From: Prunella strophiata
Taxonomy: Eukaryota > Chordata > Aves > Passeriformes > Prunellidae
DNA: 64,000 nt
Assembly (NCBI GenBank): GCA_036583965.1
Contig: JAZBQD010000027.1
Coordinates: forward strand, 25,923,001-25,987,000
Reading direction: 5' to 3'
The notes under the pieces are model-generated. The model was not told the DNA's origin, did no database searches, and worked only from the letters and a program-made list of their open reading frames with translations. How positions within the stretch are numbered: position 1 is the first letter of the stretch; each line of letters opens with the position of its first letter. Position numbers and translations under genes: made by a program. Below are positions 22,472-33,800 of this stretch, piece by piece.

Positions 22472-25400
22472 TCACCATGCAATTTCCCACTAACACCTAA
22501 CCTGGCCTCAAGTGCCCTGCTCCCTGCCCCTGCTAATGTCTCCCCTTCCCCCCTTGTTACCCAGGATTGCCCTCAGCTGCTGCCTGACCCTTCCCCAGGC
22601 TCCTCCAGCCTCCCCAGACTGGCCCATGACTGGCTGGTGACTCTCCCCCTGCTCCTGCTCATCCCTCCCTGGGTTATCCCACCAGGATGGAGCAAGATGT
22701 GAGCAGCCTGCTGGAGCACAGGGTCTGGAGAAAGCTCTTCATTTGCTGTTTGCTCTTCATGACCTCATCATGCTCAAACCATCCACACTGCTCCCTTTCC
22801 CAGGAGCTTGTGCATCCCCCACTGCTGCTCCTGGTGCAGGGAGCAGGCTCAGCACTTGTTTCCACCTCTGGCATGATGGTTTTGGGATTTGGGGCAGGGA
22901 GTCCAGCATGGGTAGCAGGGAGGTGTACTCAGAGAAGGACAGCAATGTGCTGCTGGATCCTACTCACTCATTTTGGACTCATCCCCCCAAACTGGACCTC
23001 TGGGGAATCTGGTTCTAAATTGCTCCAACTGAGCCATCAACAGCTTGGAGCCAGCCCATCCCCACTCTGCTGCCCCATCCAGCGTGTCTGCACCAGGGGC
23101 TGAGGAGAAACAGCTTCTCCCCTCCTGTTCCTCCTCAGCCCTTTGGCTGGGAGACACCCCTCCATCCCCAGGACTGCAGCTTTTCAGACACTCAGGCAGA
23201 GAACAGATAGTCTCAGGCTGTTTATTAATCCTCAGGGTGTCTATACAGCACGGGTGGAACACTGCACAGCGTGGTGACACGGCTGGGGGGGTTGTGGCGT
23301 GGCTGAGGAGCTTCTGCAGCCTCCCAGGGGAGAAGGGCAGCCTAGCAAACAAGCAGCTAATGCAGGGGAAGCCGGGGAGCCGAGCCCATCCATGCCTTTC
23401 CTGGAGCAGGAAGGGATCAGACTGAGCAGCCTGCGTGGCCTGCCCCAGCACCAGCAGCACCTGGGCACCGCAGGGGTGGCAGCTGCAGCAGCAGGATCTC
23501 CTGAAAATGAAAGCATTGCCCAGGGAAGCACTCTTGAGCTGTTCTTTCTGCCTGGTGGCTCACTTCTGAGCTCACTGCCTGCAGCAGAGCCATCCTCAGT
23601 CTCTTCTGAGCCACCCACGAGTTGGTTTGCAGAGGAATCAGATATCTTTGTTATTTCCAGCAGCCTTACTGGGTGTGTGGGTTTGTAGTCAGGTCCTCCA
23701 GGGGACACTGCCATCCCACCAAGGTGGAGGTGGCAAGGAGCTTAAGGACAAGGCTGAGCTCTGATTTGGGTAACCCCTAGAGGAGCTGGGGGGAGAGGTT
23801 ATGAGAAGATGAGATCTTCAGTGCTGGTTCTTAAGGAAGGAGGATCTGCCCCAGGGGGAGCTCGGTACCCTGCTCTCTTCGTGTCCAGGAGTCCTACAGA
23901 GGTCTGCAGGAAGTAAACTCAGCAGAAGGTGCCTCCTTCCCCTCCCTGCTTTTCAGCTGGTGGCTGCAGGCACTGACAGAACAACATGAAGACATTTCTC
24001 TGGGGATAATGCTGTTACCTACACTGGGAATGCAAAGCTGAGCAGCTCCTCATCCGTCATGCTTTAGAGCCAGCCTGGGGCACGCAGCACGTGAGGCAAA
24101 CTGGGAGGCTGCTGGGCTGCTTGAGACAAACAATTCACAGCACAGCTGGTCCCCAGAGCTCCCTGGTCCCTCCAGAAGCAGACACTGCTTTTTCTCCTGT
24201 GCCTTTTTGCCAGAAATGGTGGATGTTTTTGGTAACAAGCTCATCCCCCTCTGCCACCTCCCTCCCACGGCCTCAGCTCCCTGAACTCTGCTGAGTTCAC
24301 TTCAGTCTCAGATTAGACACACATCCTCCTGTAGAGCTAGGAGGAGGCACAGAGCACAATGAGTGACTTTGCTGAGCAAATACAACCCACACACCTTTAT
24401 TGAGACTACTTTTATAAACCAGAGAGCCACGGGGGTGCCCAGCTGTGAGTGACCCCAGCACAGACACCCTCTACCCTAGCCAGCCCCTGCCACAAGCACT
24501 GCATGTGCAGCCTGCAGGGAAGAAGGAGAAAAAGAAGGAAGACAAAAGACTTGGGGACAAGAAGAGCCTCTGCAAAGCCCAAGGGGTGCGTGGTAGAGAG
24601 AAGCATTCTGGTCTAGCAGCAAAATGAACTTTAATTCCAGTTCTGGGATATAATGCTACGATGCCAGAGAGAGCACAGCACCAAGGAAGGAGACAACTGC
24701 AGCAGCCCCAGGGAGGAAAGATAATGCAGAAATGATGTGAAATGTTTTGTTCTTATATAATGGGCAAGGAAGAGCTCCTAGGAGCTTTACAGTGGCAGTA
24801 GGAGGCATGTAGGAGGGAGATGGCATGACCAGAGACGAGTGCCTGGGGAAGGGAAAGGCAAAGAAGAGAGGAGGGATGATGGGGATGGAGGAGAGGCAAA
24901 CAGGGGGAGGTTAGGGGAGTCCCAGGCTCAGACAGATGAGGACAAACAGTGCTGGTGGACAGGAAGGTTTGGAGTGCTTCAAGGAGGAGGAGGGAAGACA
25001 ACCAGCACAGGACAGAGAAGGAGAGAGGAGCTTGGAGGGAGAAGCCAGAGGCTCCCAGGGAGGGGAGAGCTTGCACTGACAGGTGAGAGGCACTCCAGGA
25101 CTGGCATGAGGTATGCTTTGCTATTGCTCTGAATGCTGTAAACATTTTGGTTTTGTGTCTATCAGTGAACATTCAGTTCAGTTTGATACATGTGCTCTTA
25201 GGGGTAACTGGAAACCTAGCAGAGTTTTACATCTCTTACTACTACTTGGACTTACACACGAGGCAAACACAACACTGGCTAAAGATCTCTGTTTATGTCA
25301 TTTGTGCCTAATTCTCCTATTTTAACATGCACAGCTATGTCTCAGAAAAGCTTCTGTAGTAGAGGACTCTAAATAAGATACAGATGAAGTCACATGCACT

Positions 25401-26915
25401 CTCATCCACCCACACCCCCAGACACACACAGCAATTTCCCCCTCCCCTTTGCCCTTCACACCTCCCCAGCATGGACAGCAGGGACCCCTTGGTGCATTAA
25501 TGAACCCACTAAAAGTGGTGGAAATCATCCCAAGCCTGGCTGATGGACCAAAGCAGGAGAAACTTCTGACAGATTAGAGTTCTGCATCTGATCCTGGAGT
25601 TAACACCACCTGAAACTCATAGAAAAGGAAATCTGTAAATCTTTTTCCCTTCTGCCATCAATCTACCTGGGAGGTGACTGGGTATGTGCCAGCAAACAGA
25701 ATAAAAATAACTGAGTGAACCAATTTTTTGCCCCTCTCTTCATGTGATGGCACAATTTAATGTTTCTCCAAACAAGGAGGAAAATTTTGGAGGTGTGTGC
25801 TTGTGGAGAGGAAAAATGGATTTGTAGGTTGTGAGCATCCCTTTCACACCAGGAAGAGATGAATCAAGGATAGGATATTTGCCCTTGGTGGGGATTAGTC
25901 ACCACTCAGCTCTTTCCAAAGCTTTGGCTCAGTCATGATTTCCTTGATCAGCCCCTGGTTTAAGGGGTAGAGCTACAAGCTGCTTATTTTGATTCAATTC
26001 AGAACAACATTTGTCATCAAAGAAGCAGCTGGTGCCATTTTCTTGTTTAAGAAAAATAAAATTTTACTTTAAATAACTAGTCTGCTTTCCTTCCAGGGAG
26101 ACAAACTGCAAGAGCAGCAACAAAAATAACGAGTGGTAGACTCAAAGTGCCTCAGACAATGCTTTTGCTCCACTCTGTGTTCTAGGATGCTGTTCCCAGT
26201 GGGGGGAACAATTTACTGAGGTCCAATTTACTGGGGAAAACACTTCTCCTACATCAGTCAGCCTGATTCCAGCTCCTGTCACCACTGCAGCAAGGGCTGC
26301 AGTGTGCCCTGCTCCAAATAATTCCTCCAGGTGGATGGAGGAGAGAAGGGAGCTTGGATTTACAGGGTGTTGGCCACTTTGAAGTTTTCCCATGAGTTCT
26401 GACATTAACTGAAAGGACTTACAGCACCAAAGCTGCTGGAGGATCTTGTGGAGAGATGGAGTCCCACTCTGGACAGGACCAGGGAGTCACACTCTGGACA
26501 CCAGGGGAGCCTGGGGATTGTCCCCACTCACATTCCTGGACACAATCCTCTCATTCCTGCTGTGTCCCCTGGCCTGGCTGGCTCTGTGACCCTCCCCAAG
26601 GTGCTGCAGAGCCTTGTCTGGGGTGCCTCAGCTGGCACTAGAGGTCAGCAGCACCCAAGCCCACTCAGAAGGCTCTGTCTGGAGAGTTGTCATGGCTTTC
26701 TGCCTTCTCTCTAAAAGCAGTGACTGCTTCAGCCTCCTTCTGCTGGGCAGCTCTGAGATGCTTCTTGCACGTACAGGCAAGAGGAGGGTGGAAAGGAGGA
26801 AGGCAAGGCCAGACAAGGTGGCCTCGTTCACCACTTGCAGCATTTGCTTGATGCCACAGTGCTGGGAATCCCCTTTGGCAGCAGTGGGATCACTGGGTAA
26901 ATCTGGGACCACAGG
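22472..26915. other. Intergenic DNA between LTRs, no gene recognised
   Basis: I found no exon with coding similarity or paired splice sites, and no clear transposon. Local purine-rich patches occur near 24820-25080. Open frames are short and unremarkable. Confidence 0.45.
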
Positions 26916-26916
26916 C

Positions 26917-27354
26917 TGATGCCTTAAGATTTTAGCTTTTGTATTTTTCAAATCCTACACAGTATTAGTGCATAGCTCTAAACTCCATACAAAGTGTAGT
27001 TAATTCCCTTCACATTTTGGTCAGACAAAACAATTCCTCTGGGCCTGTGATCCAAAGACACCTTACAGCCTCAGGCCCCAAAAAGGATAAACAAAAGTGA
27101 ACTATGGGAGAGCAAACTGGTGGTAAATGACTTCATTACCTGAAGCTGTAATTGGAGGATTAACCCCTGATATGTAAATGGACCAAACTTATAATTGTCT
27201 GAAACACTCGTGACCATCATCCATCCTGGGTACAGCCCCTCTTGGAGGCTTCTGGCTGCCCAAGCTGTGCCTGTTGAAGGCCTTGAATAAATATCTACTT
27301 TTATCCTCTTCACTTTGTCTAGCCTCTGTTCTAGGCAGCCACTCTAAGGCATCA
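26917..27354 (+). mobile_element. Solo LTR, family C (TGATGCC...GGCATCA)
   Basis: This 438-bp element starts TGATGCCTTAAGATTTTAGC and ends AAGGCATCA, so the termini are inverted repeats. An AATAAA near 27288 gives plus-strand sense. It is collinear with 33065-33520 and 60240-60700 but more diverged. No target duplication is visible. Confidence 0.8.
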
Positions 27355-27615
27355 GTTTTTGATGACCCAGATGGGAGAGGAAACTGCAAAAGCAGCCTGT
27401 GCCCCTGGGGGATGCCAGTCTGTCCTGTGTTGCACAGGGTGGCAGACAGCATTTCTGGGAAAGGCGAGTTCCCCAGCCTCTGCTCACAGACAGAGAGGGA
27501 AGATTTCCATCTTCCCTTGCAGGTCAAGCCCTGAGTGTGTCACTGCAGCGTGGCTGGGTTTGCTCTCCTTGTTCCCTACCCCAGGCAGGGTCTCTGGGGG
27601 GGATATGACTCCTTC

Positions 27616-28332
27616 TGTCTTAGGTTAGAAAATGTGGCTGGGTGTGTGTTCTAATTCCCATCTGTCAGAGGTGGGGCAGTTCTCTTCTGTTCATGGGGCA
27701 GTTTTTTCTTTATCTCTCCCACAACCAATCCTCCCTCCAGGAAATCTCTTCTGTTCATGGCCATTAATTATTAATTATCTTCTGTTCATGGCCAGTGAGT
27801 GTCCCTGCATGGCTGATAAAATTCCATCATCCCACTGGGAGATGCTCTGCCCAGGGCAGGAGCCAAGCATTCCTACCTGGGTAGAATCTGACCCTGGAAC
27901 AGCACAGCAGCCTTTGCCCACTGCTGCATTCCCAGAGGAGCAGCTTTCTTCTCCTCTGCATTCCCAGAGGGACAGCAGGCCCATCTGCAGCAGCCCTGGA
28001 GCTGCAGAGGAAAACTCCCCCCTTGTGCAGGATCCCTGCTCCAGCAGAACCAGCCCTGGCACTGCAGGAGGGCTGCAGCCCCCATGGCATGGGACTGTGC
28101 CACCACCCTGACACACAGGGGCTCAGCTCCTCTGCTGACTCTGGCAGTGCTTTGTACTATTGCATTTGTATTTTTATTTTTCCTAGTACAGAACTGTTAT
28201 TCCTATTCCCATATCTTTGCCTGAGAGCCTCTTAATTTCAAAATTATAACAATTTAGAGGGAGGGGGTTTACATTTTCCATTTCAAGGGAGGCTCCTGCC
28301 TTCCTCAGCAGACACCTTTTCAAACCAAGACA
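27616..28332 (+). mobile_element. Solo LTR, family B, second copy with 5-bp target duplication
   Basis: This 717-bp sibling of 21730-22466 starts TGTCTTAGGTTAG and ends CAAACCAAGACA. It is exactly flanked by CCTTC (27611-27615 and 28333-28337). The two copies are highly similar throughout, but their distinct target duplications show independent insertions, not a segmental duplication. Confidence 0.95.
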
Positions 28333-28337
28333 CCTTC

Positions 28338-30690
28338 CTATAGCCCAGGCAGCACCAGGGACAGCCACTGGATGTGTGGCTCTGTGTCCTTTGCTTCCAC
28401 CTCTGGTTCCTTCCACGCATTGCATGGGTTCACCAGACCTGTCTCACTGTGCCTTGCTTGCCATAAAGCTTTGGGACACTGAGCTCCTGCATGGTCTGGC
28501 TCCCTTGGAGATACCATGGCAAATCTGCTGCATTTTCCAGATGTCTCTCACTGTTCCCACTTTTGAGCAAGCAGCAAAAATTTTGTGTCAAACTGTCCCA
28601 CGTCCAGACCCCGAGCTTTGTGTCTCTTGTGTCCCATGAGGGGCCTCAACAGTCCCAGGAGCTGAGTCTCTGAGCCTGGCATGGCTGCAGAATGCCACCT
28701 CTGTCACCACAGGCCAGCCCCTGCTCCTCAGGTGTCCTTGCAGGGGCAGGGGACAGCCAGGAATGCTGGGTCACTGCTGCTCTTTCTGGCCATTCCTCAT
28801 GGAAATTTAACTGGAGATGGGATTTGCCTTCTAAAGACCTGGAGGATTCTGCTGCTGACCAACCAGGCACTGAAAAGCAGGTTTCCCTACTAACATAAAG
28901 TTTGCACTTGCAATGTATTTAGACTTCAGTGTCTTGGAGACCACCTCCAGAATAAACCCAGCATGGTTACCACCTCTGTCTTGATCCTATTTGTCTTACT
29001 GTCCTGCACATCATCCTTGCAGAAAGCCTCAAAAAGCTGTTTCCTACTTAATTAATGGACAGTAATTTTTAATATCCAGCCAGACTTTTTTTTATCTTCT
29101 TCCATAAACATTGTGCTTGGCTTTAGAATTTGTTCTACCTCACTTACACCACATTACACAAAGTCTGTATCAGCAGTTTTCTGATGTACCACAGCCACCC
29201 AGCACCCTTGGCTGGAGCAGAGGTTTACAGCCTCTGGTCTGGGGATGACTGAGAGAAGAAAAAGATCCACGGGGTCACTTTCCAGGCCTTCATTAAATTA
29301 AGAAAAGAGACCTCTGGTCTGTCGGCTCAAATCCACAGACAGGCTGTCTGCTTCTCCCCTCAAAAATATTGCAAGAATCTGCCAAGCTGGAACAGCATTG
29401 CCATGGAAATGGGGCCATCAGATGGAAGGAATTATTGCCCAGCACAGAGGAGGTGCTACACCCCTGCCATGTGCACAGAGAATTCTCCTGCAGTGGCCAT
29501 CCAGGCTGGGGGAATGGGGCCAAAGAGCCCCTCACACCCCACTGCACACCCCCACACCCATCCTGCTCACCCCATGCTGTGTGTCCCACTGGGGGCAAGC
29601 ACCCTGCAGCAGGGTCTGTGACCTGGGGAGCCCTTTGCAGGGCACTGAACCCACAGTGGACGCTCAGAGAGTAGGAACAGTCAGTAAAAGGGAAATAACA
29701 AAAATAGAAATGGGATTTTTCACATTGCCACGTGCTGGCCAGGTACCCCATGAAAAATGCCATCTGCTGTGGCAGACGGGCCTTGTGCTTTTCCTCCACC
29801 TCAGCAAGGGGCAGAGGGGACATTCCTCCTCTCCACTCTCTCCCAACATGTCACTCCTGAGGAGCCACCAAGCCTGTGGCAGCCAGGAGCCCCTTTGTGC
29901 TAGGTTTTGATCCAGTGCCCAGCACAACAGAGCCTGAATGAGGGCTGAGACTGAGCTACCACACAAATAAATAACAGCCAAAAAAACAATCATCCACATT
30001 AGAAGACTTGCCTGCCCAGGCCTAGTGGGAGCTTTTGGGATTACCTTCCTCATGAGGAAGACTCAGCTCCTCAATACTCTGAGCCTCCATCCCTGAAGGA
30101 AAAGGGGCAGTGGCAGGGTGGCAGCCAAGCCATAAGGTGTGAAAAAAAAAATTTAAAAAAAAAAAAGAGAGGTGAGCTGAGTTTGCTGATGGTTCCCACT
30201 TCAAGAAAGTGAATGAACCCTGTGTCCTTTGTCTCCTCTCTCCCTCCCCTCAGGCTCTGGTCCAGACCCCAGCAGTGTGAGAGGTGGGCTGGATGTGGCT
30301 TCACAAGTGCCAGCACTGCCCTTGGGGCCCTTCTGAGCACAAGGGAGAGGTGAGAGACAGGGAGATGTGTGGAAGGATGGAAAGGTGTTATTTACACACA
30401 AACCAACCCAGCCATTGTGAAGGGAACCTGCCTTGCCCCCAGGTGACCCCGTGACTCAGGAGAGTTGTGGGTTTGTGCTAGACAGAGGGAACAACTGCAA
30501 GGTGCTACTGCTAACAAGAAAAAAAAAAGCACAGGTAGTCAAAGAGTCTTAATACCATGCCTGGATCACTCTCTGGAAGCTTCCTCTGCCCCTTCTCCCT
30601 CTTTTCCCATCCCCACTGCTTTTAACACCAGGAAGGTTTCACATTTGGACATGGGTTTTGGCTGTTGTGGGAAGCACGTGGTTTCTGAGG
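28338..30690. other. RGS8: Region downstream of RGS8; possible 3' UTR
   Basis: The RGS8 mRNA should end in this stretch, but no canonical minus-strand AATAAA was found here. The only variants are ATTAAA near 29067 and GATAAA near 29090. An A-rich run lies at 30149-30172. No other gene was recognised. Confidence 0.35.
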
Positions 30691-30696
30691 GCTGTC

Positions 30697-30879
30697 CTAG
30701 CTGAGCCTCCTCTGGGTCTGAGACAGCAGGTCTGTGTAAATTTTGGATCTCAGGAACCTGGGGTACGAGTCTTTCTCCATCAGGCTGTGCACCTTCCCCT
30801 GAGCTTGGTCAAAGCAAGAGAGGGAGGGCTCCTGCACATTTCTTCTCGTCAGCTCCCGTGTCTGGAAGTCTATGTTCAC
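30697..30879 (-). CDS. RGS8: RGS8 coding exon 5 (terminal)
   Basis: Starts [14 protein letters not shown] and includes [20 protein letters not shown]. It ends QTQRRLS and stop. Confidence 0.97.
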   Translation of the reverse strand: MNIDFQTRELTRRNVQEPSLSCFDQAQGKVHSLMEKDSYPRFLRSKIYTDLLSQTQRRLS

Positions 30880-33800
30880 CTGGGGAAAGCAGCAGAAGAG
30901 AGTTTGGCACTGAGTGACCAGCTGGCCTCCTTCAAATGGCACATTCCCTCTCTGCCATGGCTGTGGAACAGCAGCAGAACCAAGGTCCTACCCCTGTCCG
31001 TGCCTGAACAGCCCCCACTCACTCTGGTTTAGTGATTCAGGGCTGTGAATCCTGCCCCAAGCCTGGAAAAGTTGGGTTTATAGTGATCTGAGCACTTCTG
31101 AAATCACTTTACTTTTACTGAAATCACTTTTTAAATTACTTTTATTCAGACCCTTAGGAGCTGCTGACTCAGCCTGACCTCACTCCTGCTCCCTCTATTC
31201 TTCACCACATGCCCAATAAATGGGTGAATAAACTTTTAACTGGGTTTAAACCACTAGTACATTCTTATTAAATGTCTCTAAACTCAGTTGATCTAAAATA
31301 AACTGTTTGATTTTTCCCATAGCAGCTTCACATTACAATATCTGGAGGAGAGGCTTGGAAAAATAAACCACCCTATAATGTTATGACTGCCATTTGTTTG
31401 CAAAGCCAGCCAGTGGAGTTTTCCTGCTCTCCTTCCCTAGCAGGGTAATCAGCATTTTGTAAGAAAAAAATGGCTGAAAAAATGTTATTTGTTGTTATTA
31501 ATTCAGTGTCCAAACTGGAAGGAGCCTGGAAAGTAAAGCTGTCTGCCTCAACGTGGATGTCAGCAGTATGGATTAGCTCTAACAATTTCATATTCTAAGC
31601 ATGCCAAAATTATGTTACAGTGCTAAGGAAACATCACCACAGGACCAAATTGTAGGAAGGACCCCATCCTACCTGCATTCCCATTTCTAATCAAAAATCA
31701 GCCTTCCAGTCCTGAAAATCTCATCAGGCTTCCTGAATAACAGTGGGAAAATGCTCAAGGAGAGCGCTGAGACCCCCCCACACCTCGGTGTGAATCTGGG
31801 TCCTTCCCAGTGGCCTTGCAATGGCCGTCCTGGCTGGGAGAGGGAGGAAAATGAGCCCTTTTGGGGTCCCTGACAGCACCCATGCAGGAGCAGGAGGGGC
31901 TGGGTGCAGTGAGAGCCCCCCTGGCTGTGCTGTGACTGCAGTGACAGGACCCAGCGTGGTCAGGAGGCAGGATCTGGCAGTGCCATCAGTCCTTGGAAGA
32001 GGATTTAACAATCCCAGGCTCCGGGGTGTGACTGCATTTTCTGTTCAGCTCAGAGTTATTGTTTGCATCTCTTGGGAGGTCTGGGTGAGGGGAGAGTTAG
32101 TCAGAAACTCTCCTCCCTTGGGAGTCAACAAGTTACTCACAGAATTCACAGAATTCACAGAATCACAGGGTTGGAAAGAGACCTTCAAGGTCATCAAGTC
32201 CAACCCAGCCCTCAACACCTCAGCTAAACCCTGGCACCCAGTGCCACATCCAGGCTTTGTTAAACACACCCAGGGATGGTGACTCCACCACCTCCCTGGG
32301 CAGCCATTCCAGAACTTCATCACTCTTTCTGTAAAAAAACTTTTCCTGATATCCAGCCTATATTTCCCTTGGTGCAGCTTGAGACTGTGTGCTCTGGTTC
32401 TGTGCCTGGAGAAAGAGCCCAACCCCAGCTGAGCACAGGCACCTTTCAGGAGCTGCAGAGTGTGATGAGGTCACCCCTGAGTCTCCTTTTCTCCAGGCTG
32501 AGCACCCCCAGCTCCCTCAGGGCTTGTGTTCCACTCATGGGTGGGATGCTCCTGTGCAAAGTGTCCTGCCAGGGAAGAGCCCAAGAGCCTGCTGAGGGCT
32601 GACAGCAGCTGACAGGAGCACTAGTGAAATGCTCCTGGGGAGCTCAGGGAGGTTAGGAAATGTAGGTTGAGGTTTCCAGTGAACTCCCTGGCTGTGACTA
32701 ATTCAGCATCATCAAAGCAGTTGCCCTCATCAGGGATGAGTCATGGTGAGCAGAGGCAGCTGGAGCAGGCAGGATGGCATCGCCACCCTCCTTAGCCACA
32801 CTGAGAGAGGCACAGCAGCCAGCTGGGGGTGAGAGCCCTGCTGGGTGCCCTGTGCCACCCCATACCCACCTCCCGAGGGGCCTGCACGTCGATGAACTCC
32901 TCGAAGATGCGCTGGGCCTTGGAGGCCAGCTTGGCCGCCGAGCGCGTCTTCTTGAAGTCCTCGCAGGCCAGCCAGAACTCCAGGTTCTCCTCGCTGAACT
33001 CTGTCTTCAGGAAAGCACGGAAAGCTGCCAGCCCATCTGCCAGAGACACACAGGGAGGAGACAGTGATGCCTTGAGGAGCTGCAACACAGGCTAGGCAGA
33101 GTTAAGAGGAATAAAGTGGATATTTGTTGAAGAGCCTTCAAAGGGCCACAGCCCGGCAGTAGCGGAGTCATGGCTCTGCCCGGATGGCTCCAAGATGGAA
33201 GCAAAAGAGGGCTTGGTCATGAGATCTCACATTTCTATAAGTTCTGCTCCATTTGCATATTGGAGTTAATTGTCCAAGTTACAGCTTCCAGCCCATGAAG
33301 TCCCATCCTTCTGGTTTTTCTCTCTTCAGCCCACGTTGTTTGTGCTCTTGGGCCTGAGATTTGGATCATTTGTCCTTGGTCCCCAGCTAGAGCAGGAATT
33401 GTTTTGTCTCCCTGCTCTGTGCAGAGAGCTCACCATCCCCTAACATGAAGCCCAGACCCACACACTAAAGCAGCACAGAATCTGAAAAATGAAAAAAAAA
33501 GCTAAAATCTGAGGCATCAAGAGACAGCAGGGAGCTGTTCCATTCCCAGACATCCTTCCATCCATCCCGGCCTACCAAAGACCATCTGATATTTCTCCCA
33601 AGTTCTGCCATCCCAGGATGCATCCATAACTTACACCACTGATGAGCCAGGCTCCCATGAGCTGCCACAAAGCCAAACATCACTTGATGTGACTTTGAAA
33701 AAGTGTTTTCCAGGCTAGGGTGGCAAAAGGTTTTCCTCAGGATGGGGACACCCACCCTTTGGAAAGTTACTCATGGAATTAACAAGCTCATCTCATGCTT

